Positions 1 to 7,288 of a DNA stretch of 11,485 bases are shown piece by piece. Positions within the stretch are counted from its first letter, which is position 1; each line of letters starts with the position of its first letter. The position numbers and the translations under genes are program-made. This stretch comes from JAKORR01 sp964608495. Its GTDB lineage: Bacteria; Armatimonadota; Zipacnadia; Zipacnadales; FEN-943. Under the pieces are notes generated by a model. The model was not told the DNA's origin. It saw nothing but the letters and a program-made list of their open reading frames with translations, and ran no database searches. Location: assembly GCA_964608495.1 (NCBI GenBank), contig CAZSOQ010000173.1:1-11485 (forward strand), given 5' to 3'.

Positions 1-717
1 GGTAAGCTCGCGGCGCTGCAGGGAACCGAAGAGGCGCTCGGCAGCGGCGAAGACCTGGTCCGGCTCCACGTCGCCGACGACCACGAGAGCCATGTTGTTG
101 GGCACGTAGAAGGCGCGGTAGTGGGCCTCGAGGTCGGCGGGCGTGATGGCCGTCAGGGTCTCCTCGGTGCCGCCCACGGGCCAGCGGTAGGGATGGGTCT
201 GGAAGGCGGTCTGCCAGAGAGTGTCGTAGGCGACGGTGGCGGCCTCGGCGCTGCGGTCGGAGATCTCGCGGAGGACGATCTGCTTCTCGGCGGCGACGAC
301 CTTGGGGTCGAAGCGGGCGCCGGTGACGCGGGTGGCGGTGAGCTCGAGGGTCTGCTCGAAGTGAGGGCTGGCGACGAGGAAGGTGACGGCCGTGAAGTCG
401 CGGAGGGTCTCGGCGTTGGTGTGACCGCCGAGGCTCTCGATGGCTACGCCGAGCCCGCGCTCGCCCTCGTTCTGGGCCTCGAAGAGCAGATGCTCGATGA
501 GGTGGGAGGCCCCGGTCTTGCCCGCGGGGTCGTGGGCACTGCCACAGCGGACGTGCAGGCCGGCAGCCACGAGCCCCCAGTGGGGCTCGTGCTTGACGAC
601 GACCTGCAGGCCGTTGGGCAGAGTCCTTTCGGAGACGGCGGCAAGGTCGAGCACGGCGGCGCCGGCCAGCGACAGGGCCAGCAGGGCCGCCAGACAGGGC
701 GGAAGGCGTTTGAGCAC
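1..717 (-). CDS. M16 (insulinase/pitrilysin) family zinc peptidase, N-terminal part, cut by window edge
   Basis: The first 239 residues of a secreted zinc metallopeptidase of family M16 are visible; the C-terminal part lies outside the window. The inverted zinc motif HLIEH is at residues 72-76 (HxxEH: two His ligands and the catalytic Glu). E151 in the segment VLREIS is the likely third ligand, with E144 seven residues before it as in pitrilysin. A later stretch with YVPNNMALVVVGD is also typical of the family. Residues 1-27 look like a Sec signal peptide (KR followed by a Leu/Ala-rich core), so the product probably acts outside the cytoplasm. The start is GTG at 717-715, chosen because AGGAGGT lies just upstream and the signal peptide begins there. 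It lies 40 bp after the acyl-CoA ligase gene and may be cotranscribed with it. Substrate unknown; bacterial relatives process peptides or misfolded proteins. Family assignment is firm. Confidence 0.9.
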   Translation of the reverse strand, partial: MLKRLPPCLAALLALSLAGAAVLDLAAVSERTLPNGLQVVVKHEPHWGLVAAGLHVRCGSAHDPAGKTGASHLIEHLLFEAQNEGERGLGVAIESLGGHTNAETLRDFTAVTFLVASPHFEQTLELTATRVTGARFDPKVVAAEKQIVLREISDRSAEAATVAYDTLWQTAFQTHPYRWPVGGTEETLTAITPADLEAHYRAFYVPNNMALVVVGDVEPDQVFAAAERLFGSLQRRELT

Positions 718-743
718 GGCGGGACCTCCTCTAGGACGGCGAG

Positions 744-756
744 CCCGGCGACCGGG
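744..756 (-). terminator. Small GC hairpin after acyl-CoA ligase stop
   Basis: CCCGG-CGA-CCGGG forms a 5-bp stem with a 3-nt loop, one base past the TGA stop of the ligase gene. There is no T tract and the next gene's ribosome site follows within 10 bases. It is more likely an mRNA 3'-end or processing structure than a true terminator. Confidence 0.25.
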
Positions 757-757
757 A

Positions 758-2305
758 TCATTGGGCGCGGCGCAGGCGGGCCCTCTCGCGCACCTCGCGT
801 CGCAGGACCTTGCCTATGGGCGACTTGGGCAGCTCGGCCTCCACGAAGACCTCGCGGGGGACCTTGAAGGGCGCCAGGTGGGCGCGGCAGTGCTCCACGA
901 CCTGCTCGGGCGCGAGGGTCTCGCCCTCCTTGAAGGCGACGAAAGCGACGACGTCCTCGCCCCTGACGCGGCTGGGGACGCCGACCACGGCACACTCAGC
1001 GATCTCGGGGAGGCTGTAGATGACGTCCTCGACCTCACGGGGATAGACGTTCATGCCGCCGACAATGATCATATCCTTCTTGCGGTCCACGATATAGATG
1101 TAGCCGTCTTCGTCGAGACGGGCCATGTCGCCGGTGCGGAGCCAGCCGTCAACGATGGTCTCGGCGGTGGCCTCGGGGGCCCTCCAGTAGCCGAGCATGA
1201 CATTGGGTCCACGGCAGCACAGCTCGCCCACCTCGCCGACGGGCAGGGGGCTGCCGTCGTCGCCGATGACCTGGACTTCGGTGCCCGGGATGGGCGGCCC
1301 GACGCTGCCGAGCTTGCGGACGCCGTGGAGGGGGTTGACGGAGACGATCGGGGCGGCCTCGGTGGGGCCGTAGCCCTCGATCACGTGGACCCCGAAGCGC
1401 TCTCCGAAGGCGCGGAGGATCTCAAGGGGCATGGGGGCGCCGCCGGAGACGGCGACGCGCAGAGAGGAAAGGTCGTAGTCGGGCGTGCGGCGGGTGCGGA
1501 GCATGATCTGGTACATGGTGGGGACGGCGGCCAGGACGGTGACCCGAGCCTGCTCCATGAGGTCGAGGGCGGCGCCGGCGGCGAAGCGCGGCATGAGGAC
1601 GACGTGGATCGCGTTGAGCAGGGCGAGGGCGATGTTGGCGGTGAAGCCGTAGGCGTGGAAGAGCGGGAGGATGCCGACCATGACGTCGGAGGAGGAGAGG
1701 TCGAGGACCTGGTTGGCGGCGTGGGCGTCGAAGATGATGCTGCGGTGGCTGAGCATGGCGCCCTTGGAGCGACCGGTGGTGCCGGAGGTGTACATGAGGA
1801 CGGCGACGGCGCCGGGGTCGCGGCGGACGGGATCGAGGGCGCGGCCGGCGTTGGCCTGGAGAAGGCCGTCGAAGGACACGACTTGGTCGAGCACGCTGTC
1901 GCCGGCGACGACCACGCGCTCGAGCCCCGGGCACTGGGGGATGGTGGCGGCGAGCTTGTCATCGAAGACGTCGAGGGCAATAAGCCAGCGGGCGCCGGAG
2001 TCGTTGAGGACGTAGGCGGTCTCGCCGGGCGAGTGCAGGCAGTTGCACATGACGACCTCGGCGCCGCAGGCCTGGGCGGCGAAGAAGGCGATCAGGAAGT
2101 GGGGAGTGTTGGGGATGAGAAGGCCCACGCGGTGGCCGGGGCGGACACCGAGGTCCCACAGGCCGGCCTGGGCCGCCCCCACGGCGCCGGCCAGCTCGGC
2201 GTAGGTCAGACGGGTCTCGCCCAAGCTGACGGCCGGGCCGTCAGGGTGGGCGGCCACGGCCTCAAGCAACAGATCAGCAAGAGTCGAGTTGAGCGGATCC
2301 AGCAT
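758..2305 (-). CDS. Acyl-CoA synthetase (long-chain fatty acid CoA ligase-like, AMP-binding)
   Basis: A complete 515-residue adenylate-forming enzyme that would activate a carboxylic acid, probably a fatty acid, with ATP and load it on CoA in the cytoplasm. The phosphate-binding loop MYTSGTTGRSKG is at 171-182, the A5 motif GYGPTEAA at 311-318, and the A7 TGD at 391-393. The hinge and A8 region (DRKKDMIIVGGMNVYP) starts at 407. The A10 segment PKSPIGKVLR is at 493-502 with catalytic K499. Length is normal for a FadD-like ligase and no signal peptide is seen. ATG at 2305-2303 is preceded by GGGAGGGG about 10 nt upstream. It begins 84 bp after the radical SAM gene and ends 40 bp before the M16 peptidase gene. 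Chain-length preference cannot be read from sequence; a medium-chain or aryl-acid ligase is possible. Confidence 0.93.
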   Translation of the reverse strand: MLDPLNSTLADLLLEAVAAHPDGPAVSLGETRLTYAELAGAVGAAQAGLWDLGVRPGHRVGLLIPNTPHFLIAFFAAQACGAEVVMCNCLHSPGETAYVLNDSGARWLIALDVFDDKLAATIPQCPGLERVVVAGDSVLDQVVSFDGLLQANAGRALDPVRRDPGAVAVLMYTSGTTGRSKGAMLSHRSIIFDAHAANQVLDLSSSDVMVGILPLFHAYGFTANIALALLNAIHVVLMPRFAAGAALDLMEQARVTVLAAVPTMYQIMLRTRRTPDYDLSSLRVAVSGGAPMPLEILRAFGERFGVHVIEGYGPTEAAPIVSVNPLHGVRKLGSVGPPIPGTEVQVIGDDGSPLPVGEVGELCCRGPNVMLGYWRAPEATAETIVDGWLRTGDMARLDEDGYIYIVDRKKDMIIVGGMNVYPREVEDVIYSLPEIAECAVVGVPSRVRGEDVVAFVAFKEGETLAPEQVVEHCRAHLAPFKVPREVFVEAELPKSPIGKVLRREVRERARLRRAQ

Positions 2306-2339
2306 GTAAGCCTGGCCCCTCCCTTGGGGTCTAAGCTCT

Positions 2340-2381
2340 CGCGCGCCGTCCGGTTCCCCCCAGGATGGCCGGGGGCGCGCG
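2340..2381 (-). terminator. GC-rich stem-loop after the radical SAM gene
   Basis: CGCGCGCC (2340-2347) pairs perfectly with GGCGCGCG (2374-2381), and an inner CCGG/CCGG pair (2350-2353 with 2369-2372) extends the stem. It starts 8 nt past the TAG stop of the radical SAM gene and fills most of the 84-bp gap before the ligase gene. No T tract follows, so it is a terminator-like or 3'-protecting hairpin rather than a canonical intrinsic terminator. The 11-mer GCGCGCCGTCC also occurs twice as a direct repeat (2341-2351 and 2377-2387). Confidence 0.4.
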
Positions 2382-2389
2382 CCGTCCAG

Positions 2390-3613
2390 CTACTGCCATA
2401 CGCCCGGGATGCGCCGCCCGCAGCCGGGACAGCGACCGTTCTTGAGGCGCAGGGCAGTGACAGTATAGCCTCTCCGCTCGACCACTGTCTTGCCGCAGCC
2501 GGGGCAGACAGTGTGCTGGGACGGGCTCTCGGGCACGTTGCCGAGGTAGACGAAGTGCAAGCCGGCGCGGCGAGCGGTCTGGTAGCACTGCTGGAGGGTG
2601 GCGTAGGGCGTGGGCGGAAGGCTGCGGAGCTGGTAGTTGGGGTAGAAGCGCGAGAAGTGGACGGGGACCTCGGGGCCGCAGTTGGCGCGGATCCACTGGC
2701 AGGTGGCCTCGATGGTCCGGGCGTCATCGCTGATGCCCGGGACGACCAGGAGGACGAGCTCGAGCCAGGTGTCGCTGGCGTGGACCGTCTTGATGGTGTC
2801 GAGGACAGGCCTCAGGGACCCCGAGCAGTAGCGGCTGTAGAACTGCTCGCTGAAGCCCTTGAGGTCCACCTTGATGGCGTCCACGCGCGGGATCAGGGCG
2901 CGCAGAGGCTCCTGGCTGGTGTAGCCGGAGCTGACGACCACGGAGCGGAGGCCGCGCTTGCGGCCCTCGACGGCGGTGTCGTACATGTACTCGTAGAAGA
3001 CGGTGGGCTCGTTGTAGGTGTAGGCGATGGACCGACAGCCGGTGGCGAGGGCCTGGGCGGCCACGTCGGCGGGAGGGAGATGGCGGGTGCTGAGCTGCTC
3101 GGGACGGGACTGGGAGAGGTCCCAGTTCTGGCAGTCCTTGCAGTTGAGGCTGCAGCCCGCGGTGCCGATGGAGAAGGCCGTGGTGCCGGGAAGGAAGTGG
3201 AAGAAGGGCTTCTTCTCGATGGGGTCGGGACGGGCGGCAGCGGCGGAGCCGTATACCAGGGTGTAGTAGACGCCGTCGCGGTTTTCGCGGACGCCGCAGA
3301 AGCCGCGTTCCCTGTCCCCCACCTGGCAGCCCTTGGGGCACAGGGCGCACTGGATGCGCTTGTTGGCGAGGGGCTTCCAGTACCTGGCCCTGCTCATGCG
3401 CAGGGGCGAGGCGGCACCGGGCGCGGCGACGGCTGCGCTGGGGAAGACCTCCAGGCCCGTCGGAGCAGCGAGGAGATCAGCGCCCAGGAGCGCGCAGGCC
3501 GCACAGCCGCCCCCGGCCGCCAGGACGTGGCGCAGGAACCGGCGCCGGGATAGGCCCTCCGCGGGGACATCGGGCGAGGCCGATGAAGCGGTGTCGTCGG
3601 GAAGATCGGGCAT
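2390..3613 (-). CDS. amrS: AmmeMemoRadiSam system radical SAM enzyme with Tat-type leader
   Basis: A 407-residue radical SAM protein of the AmmeMemoRadiSam family. The SAM-cluster motif is CSLNCKDC (C154, C158, C161; CxxxCxxC), followed by QNWD. The segment YTYNEPTVFYEYMYD (198-212) is characteristic of this family and of activase-like relatives. A conserved four-Cys block precedes the core (C89, C92, C96, C106), and two CxxC pairs lie at the C-terminus (C370/C373 and C395/C398), resembling a zinc-ribbon or auxiliary site. The N-terminus has SRRRFLRHV at 22-30 followed by an Ala/Gly-rich core to about residue 50, a twin-arginine signal; export of a radical SAM enzyme would be unusual. The start lies 4 bp after the DUF362 stop, so the two genes are translationally linked; a GGAGG lies about 15 nt upstream of ATG, a long spacing. 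Substrate and reaction are unknown. Family call is firm; export is inferred from the leader. Confidence 0.92.
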   Translation of the reverse strand: MPDLPDDTASSASPDVPAEGLSRRRFLRHVLAAGGGCAACALLGADLLAAPTGLEVFPSAAVAAPGAASPLRMSRARYWKPLANKRIQCALCPKGCQVGDRERGFCGVRENRDGVYYTLVYGSAAAARPDPIEKKPFFHFLPGTTAFSIGTAGCSLNCKDCQNWDLSQSRPEQLSTRHLPPADVAAQALATGCRSIAYTYNEPTVFYEYMYDTAVEGRKRGLRSVVVSSGYTSQEPLRALIPRVDAIKVDLKGFSEQFYSRYCSGSLRPVLDTIKTVHASDTWLELVLLVVPGISDDARTIEATCQWIRANCGPEVPVHFSRFYPNYQLRSLPPTPYATLQQCYQTARRAGLHFVYLGNVPESPSQHTVCPGCGKTVVERRGYTVTALRLKNGRCPGCGRRIPGVWQ

Positions 3614-3617
3614 GGTG

Positions 3618-4666
3618 CTAGAGCTTCACCTCCACGACGGAGATTCGGTCCGCGTCGGCGCAGCCGAGGGCGTGGGTCTCGCCGGCGGCGATCGCGAGGT
3701 GACGGGGCGGAGCCGGTCCCTCGGCGAGGGGCTTGAGGCCGGCGCCGGCGCGGAGGGAGTCGAGAAGGCCGAGGACCACGGTGTCGGCGGCGACGGGATC
3801 CGTGGCGAGGAGGACGGCGCCGTAGGGGACGGTGGTAGCGGGCTTGAAGGCCGGGCCGCCATCGTAGCAGACGCGGAGGGCATCGTAGACGACCAGGCGC
3901 TGCTTGGCGGCGATGGGCTCCGCGGCGGCGATATCGGCGATGGCGCGGGAGATGTCGGGGAAGTGGAGCTTGTTGGGGTTGCTGATGGAGCCGAAATGGT
4001 TCTTGAGGGCGCCGCTGAGGCCGGAGAGGTCGTGGTCCTTGGCGACGGGCAGATTGACGAGGGCGTCGGCCCAGTGGCGAACGATGAGCGAGAACCAGGT
4101 GCCCACCTCGCCGGTGACGGTGACGTCCTGCTCGTAGCCCACCTCGTCGGTGCCGAGGCACTTGGGGTCGGCCTCGCGGTCGCACAGTTCGTAGCCGACC
4201 TCGGCGAGCTCGGGGCTGGAGCGATCGTAGACCCACAGGCGGCTGCGCTGGTGGCCCGCGGCGATCATCTCGTCCACGAAGGCGCGGGCGAGGGCCGGTG
4301 ACGAGCAGAGCCCCGGGCCGCCCAGGCAATTGACCTTGATGGCGACGTTCTCGGCGGGCCTGAACAGACCGCGCCAGGCGTCGGCGGCGGAGGCGGCGCC
4401 GGTCAGCGCGGCGATCCCGGCAGCCAGGCCGCCGCGCAGGGAAGCGACGCCGGGCTGGGACTTCCACGCGTCGGAGCGGACGATGACGACGCGGGGGCGC
4501 TCGGAGGCGGCGGGACGGGCCGGATCNNNNNNNNNNCCGGATCTGCGGGCGCGGGCGTGGGGACGGGAGCCTGGCCGGCGTCGGCGAGCGGGCCGGTGGT
4601 ACGGCTGCAGCCGGCCGCGGTGAGAGCGGACAGGCCGAGAGAACGCAGGAAACCACGTCGGTCCAT
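3618..4666 (-). CDS. DUF362 family Tat-signal lipoprotein, interrupted by an assembly gap
   Basis: A DUF362 protein whose two halves sit in different frames on either side of the N run. The N-terminal half (from ATG at 4666) begins MDRRGFLRSLGLSALTAAGC: a twin-arginine motif plus lipobox with acceptor C20, then a Pro/Ala linker. The C-terminal half runs to the TAG at 3618. If the duplicated 7-mer at the gap edges is collapsed, the frame is continuous and the protein is 343 residues, close to the 349 of the paralogue at 7526-8575. The shared signature in collapsed numbering is KVNC at 105-108, YDRSS at 141-145, KDH at 204-206 and LKNHFG at 215-220. DUF362 has no established function. No clear ribosome site precedes ATG. 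The gene starts 170 bp after the Memo-AMMECR1 gene and stops 4 bp before the radical SAM gene. The likely location is the outer face of the inner membrane or the outer membrane. Confidence 0.85.
4527..4536. other. Ten-N scaffold gap flanked by identical 7-mers
   Basis: Ten Ns interrupt the DUF362 gene. CCGGATC occurs immediately before the run (4520-4526) and immediately after it (4537-4543). With exactly ten unknown bases the two halves are out of frame. The true insert must be 2 modulo 3, and replacing the gap plus one CCGGATC copy (a net of minus 7) meets that condition. The gap therefore looks like two overlapping contig ends joined with a fixed-length placeholder, not missing sequence. 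Confidence 0.8.
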
Positions 4667-4836
4667 GATGATTCTGGGCCCCAGGGCGGAGCGGGCAGAG
4701 CCGATGAGGAAGGAAGGCTTTGGGCGACAGGCGCTCGGCCCGCCGGGGCAGGAGCCGAAGGACGGTTTCGTGGCGCGCCGAGCAAGCGGCCAGGCCGGGG
4801 CGCGGAATCGCGCGGGCGACGCGCTCCGGGGCTCAG

Positions 4837-6567
4837 CTAGTGGCGCGTGTGGGGTCCCAGGCCGTAATCCTCCTCTCCGAAAGACTGGGTCGTGAAAACG
4901 CGCAGCTCGGCGCCGTGCTTCCAGGCGTCGGCGGGCAGGCCGGCCTTCTCCGTGCAGAGGATGCTGAGGGTGGTCTCCAGGTCCCAGCCCTGCTCGGTGG
5001 CGACCTCGGGCAGGAAGACGCCGCTGCGCATGCCCTGGCGGACGACGATGCCGTGCTTGCCGATGACGATCTCGTCGGGGCCCGAGACGGTGCGCATGGG
5101 CGAGAGGATGGAAAGGTGGATATCCAGGGCAGGGATCTCGCCGGCGGCGACGGGGCGGAAGCGGGGGTCGTGGGTGGCGGCCGAGATGGCGGATTCGATG
5201 ACGGCCTCGCCCAGCGGGGAAACGGGCTCGAGGGTGCCGATGCAGCCGCGGAGCCGGCCGTCCATGCGAAGGGTGACGAAGACGGCGCGGTCGGGCGCGA
5301 AGGCCGGCTCGCCGGTGGGGGGCTTGACCTCGGTGTGATCGGTGACCCAGCGCGTGACGGCCTCGCGCGCGAGCACGAGCAGGCGCTTCTTCTGGTCGTC
5401 GTTCAGGTTGTCGGTGCTGCCGAGCGGGGCCTCGGCCATCTTGCTCTCCCCCTTCTGCGAGGAACGCGGGGTGTCGCCGGACTGCCCGGCAGCGGACGAG
5501 CGGGCCCTGGCCGGTGGGAGCTTGCTCGCGCACAGGGCTAGGGCCGCGTAGCCGACCGAACGGTCGGCAGTGGCCGGGTCGGTCTGGCCGGAGTTGGCGT
5601 ACTCGAGGCGGACGATCCTATCGGCGCCCAGCTTGCGGGCGGCGGTCAGGGTCGCGACCACCGGGCCCAGGCCGCAGAGGGTGCAGGCGACGTGGGCGCC
5701 GCCGAGGTCGCGCGTCGCCTCCTCGTCCCACCGGTAAAGCCCGTCCACGTCCCACTTCTCGAGGTAGCCCAGGGTCTTGAGGTCCACCTCGCGGCAGCGG
5801 TCGGTGGGCGGATAGTGGGCCAGGTCCGTGCTGGCGACGAGGAGGACGTTTCTATCCTTGAGGACGGTGGCGAGGGCCTGTGCCAGGGCGTCGCAGGTGT
5901 CGCGCGAGAAGTCGTGGAGCAGGATGGGCACGAGGGTGAAGTCGTCGAGGGCGAGCTGGAGGAAGGGGAGCTGGATCTCGAGGGAGTGCTCGTAGGCGTG
6001 GGGCGTGTCGTTGCGGAGGAAGAGGTCGGGCGCGGCCTCGAGGAGCCTGGCGGCCAGCTCCTGGTCAACCTTGACCTCGCCAAGGGGCGTGGCCCAGACC
6101 TGGCTCTCGGGCAGAACGGCCCCGGCGCAGGGGATGCGGTGGCTGGGGCCGATAAGGACGACGGAGTCGTAGTGAGAGCCCCTGATGGCGCGATAGGCGT
6201 GGGCGGCCACGGCGCCGCTGAACTCGTAGCCGGCGTGGGGGGCGATGAGGGCGACGATACGACCGGGGCAGTCGGGGATTTGAGCGGCGTCAAGCTCGCG
6301 CGAGACGAAGGAGCGCAGCTTGTCGGGGTCGCCCGGGTAGAAGGCACCGGCGACAACGGGCTTGCGGAGCGAGGGGTGCTCGGTCAGGCGCCCGGCAGGG
6401 GCGGCGGGATCGGGCGATGGCTCGTCCGCGGCTCGGGCGTCGGCCTGGCCCAGAGGTCGCGCGCAACCCGCGGCCACGAGGACGAACAGAAGGATCCACA
6501 GAGGGGCCCGGGACCTTCCGGGGCGACCGAGGCCCTCGATGGCCGGAAGAAGCCTGTTGGCAGGCAT
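4837..6567 (-). CDS. Memo-AMMECR1 fusion lipoprotein (AmmeMemoRadiSam proteins B and A)
   Basis: A 576-residue two-domain protein counted from ATG 6567. Residues 1-35 form a lipoprotein signal with lipobox VAAGC (acceptor C35). The Memo domain covers about 60-350: it opens with VVAGAFYP and carries PHAGYEFSG (H111), GPSH (H143), EHSLEIQ (H194), STDLAHY (D248, H251) and LCG (C298). These match the His/His/Cys site of human MEMO1, a relative of LigB-type non-heme iron dioxygenases. A Ser/Gln/Gly-rich linker leads to the AMMECR1 domain (about 377-576) with its invariant LRGCIG at 439-444. An upstream in-frame ATG at 6630 was rejected: it overlaps the predicted -10 box and has no ribosome site, while ATG 6567 has GAGG close upstream. 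It heads a unit with DUF362 and amrS. Molecular function unknown; metal binding is likely. Confidence 0.93.
   Translation of the reverse strand: MPANRLLPAIEGLGRPGRSRAPLWILLFVLVAAGCARPLGQADARAADEPSPDPAAPAGRLTEHPSLRKPVVAGAFYPGDPDKLRSFVSRELDAAQIPDCPGRIVALIAPHAGYEFSGAVAAHAYRAIRGSHYDSVVLIGPSHRIPCAGAVLPESQVWATPLGEVKVDQELAARLLEAAPDLFLRNDTPHAYEHSLEIQLPFLQLALDDFTLVPILLHDFSRDTCDALAQALATVLKDRNVLLVASTDLAHYPPTDRCREVDLKTLGYLEKWDVDGLYRWDEEATRDLGGAHVACTLCGLGPVVATLTAARKLGADRIVRLEYANSGQTDPATADRSVGYAALALCASKLPPARARSSAAGQSGDTPRSSQKGESKMAEAPLGSTDNLNDDQKKRLLVLAREAVTRWVTDHTEVKPPTGEPAFAPDRAVFVTLRMDGRLRGCIGTLEPVSPLGEAVIESAISAATHDPRFRPVAAGEIPALDIHLSILSPMRTVSGPDEIVIGKHGIVVRQGMRSGVFLPEVATEQGWDLETTLSILCTEKAGLPADAWKHGAELRVFTTQSFGEEDYGLGPHTRH
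5437..5452 (-). promoter_or_regulatory. Internal Shine-Dalgarno and ATG before the AMMECR1 domain
   Basis: Within the inter-domain linker, GGGGGAG (5446-5452) stands 6 nt before an in-frame ATG (5439-5437). Initiation here would give a 200-residue product starting MAEAPLGSTDN, the normal length of a free-standing AMMECR1 protein and lacking any signal peptide. This suggests either a recent gene fusion that kept the old start, or production of both an exported fusion and a cytoplasmic AMMECR1. Confidence 0.45.
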
Positions 6568-6628
6568 GGACCTCGCCTCGTGCGGGTCTGCAGGATCGGT
6601 TGGCGTCGGCGGGCGGGAGCCGATGACC

Positions 6629-6658
6629 ATTCTAGGCGTCGAGGGGCGCGCGGGTCAA
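6629..6658 (-). promoter_or_regulatory. Sigma70-like promoter of the Memo-AMMECR1 unit
   Basis: On the minus strand TTGACC (6658-6653) and TAGAAT (6634-6629) are separated by 18 bp; each matches 5 of 6 consensus bases. Transcription would begin near 6622, leaving a leader of about 55 nt before ATG 6567. This is the best promoter-like sequence I found in the window and it separates the Memo-DUF362-radical SAM genes from the upstream kinase-DUF362-tatA genes. Confidence 0.6.
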
Positions 6659-6669
6659 TGATGCAGCGC

Positions 6670-6697
6670 CGGGGATGCCAGGGGCCCCCCTTCCCCG
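6670..6697 (-). terminator. Terminator-like hairpin downstream of the small secreted-protein gene
   Basis: CGGGGA (6670-6675) pairs with TCCCCG (6692-6697), and an inner AGGGG/CCCCT repeat tightens the loop. It lies about 30 nt past the TAG at 6727 and ends 11 bp before the -35 box of the next promoter, a sensible position for a transcription boundary. No T tract is present. Confidence 0.35.
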
Positions 6698-6726
6698 CCG
6701 AGTAGCGCTCGATCGGGCGCAGGAAG

Positions 6727-7260
6727 CTACTTCTTCGGGGCGTAGTACTGCACGATCTTGTTGGAGATCCAGCGGGCGAAGGTGGCGGCGCACTGCTGGT
6801 CGGAGGCGGAGGTGCCGAAGGCGGAGATGCTGCAAAGGTAGTTGCGCTGCCAGAAGTAGACGACGGTGACGCCACCGGTAGGGACGAGAACCCCGTGCTC
6901 CTTGACGCCGGAGAGAGTCTTGTAGCCCGGCAGGTCGGTGAGGCCGCTGGTGCGCTCCTGGTAGAGGGCCTTGGAGTGCTGGAAGTTGTCGAGCTGCATC
7001 AGGTCCACGATGAGACGCTTGTTGCCGCTCTTGTAGACGCGCTGGTGAGCGGCCTGGATGCCAAACCTCTTGAGGTGGGGGACGTCGCCATCGTAGAGGT
7101 CGTAAAGGCCCTGCTCGTTGTAGGCGCCGCGGTCGGCGGCGGCGAAGACGACCCAGGAATCGATGACGTTCGACCCGGGGAGAAAGGTCGAGAGCTGGGG
7201 CGCGGCCCAGGCCGCAGCGATAAGCGTCGCCATGGCGGCGATAAGCCATACTCTCCGCAT
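6727..7260 (-). CDS. Small secreted protein, DUF6599-like
   Basis: A 177-residue protein with a Sec signal peptide at about 1-19 (MRRVWLIAAM, Ala-rich core, cleavage near AWA|AP). The mature part has a segment at 46-104 reading as GLYDLYDGDV, then VYKSGNKRLIVDLMQL, then a Lys/Ala/Tyr turn, and ends with VVYFWQRNYLCSISAFG. That order resembles DUF6599, in which a substrate-like Tyr-rich opening precedes a beta-rich core; I judge this by eye and hold it loosely. The ATG at 7260-7258 is chosen over a longer frame that would run back into tatA, because the signal peptide starts here and AAGG lies about 9 nt upstream. It starts 28 bp after the tatA stop, so it is probably in the same transcript. 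Function unknown. Confidence 0.75.
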   Translation of the reverse strand: MRRVWLIAAMATLIAAAWAAPQLSTFLPGSNVIDSWVVFAAADRGAYNEQGLYDLYDGDVPHLKRFGIQAAHQRVYKSGNKRLIVDLMQLDNFQHSKALYQERTSGLTDLPGYKTLSGVKEHGVLVPTGGVTVVYFWQRNYLCSISAFGTSASDQQCAATFARWISNKIVQYYAPKK

Positions 7261-7288
7261 GATGAAGCACCTTGCCCGTAACGCTGGG

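Noticed and set aside
440..3553. A 1037-residue plus-strand open frame
   Set aside because: It runs antisense across the M16, ligase and radical SAM genes and is a Gly/Asp/Val/Glu-rich, low-complexity translation with no family motif. Long antisense frames are expected opposite GC-rich codons.
2390..3613. Pyruvate formate-lyase activating enzyme
   Set aside because: The activase-like motifs are present, but the N-terminal four-Cys block, the NEPTVFYEY segment, the C-terminal CPGC pairs and the Memo/AMMECR1 neighbours fit AmmeMemoRadiSam, and no formate lyase gene is near.
3618..4666. DUF362 gene as a true frameshifted pseudogene
   Set aside because: The only break is at the N run, both halves are intact with family motifs, and collapsing the duplicated 7-mer gives one frame.
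6568..6630. Longer N-terminus for the Memo-AMMECR1 protein from ATG 6630
   Set aside because: The ATG overlaps the -10 box of the predicted promoter, has no ribosome site, and would bury the lipoprotein signal behind 21 extra residues.
5692..6705. Plus-strand open frame of 337 residues, and a similar one at 7604-8614
   Set aside because: Both are opposite well-supported genes (Memo-AMMECR1 and DUF362) and have shadow-type composition.
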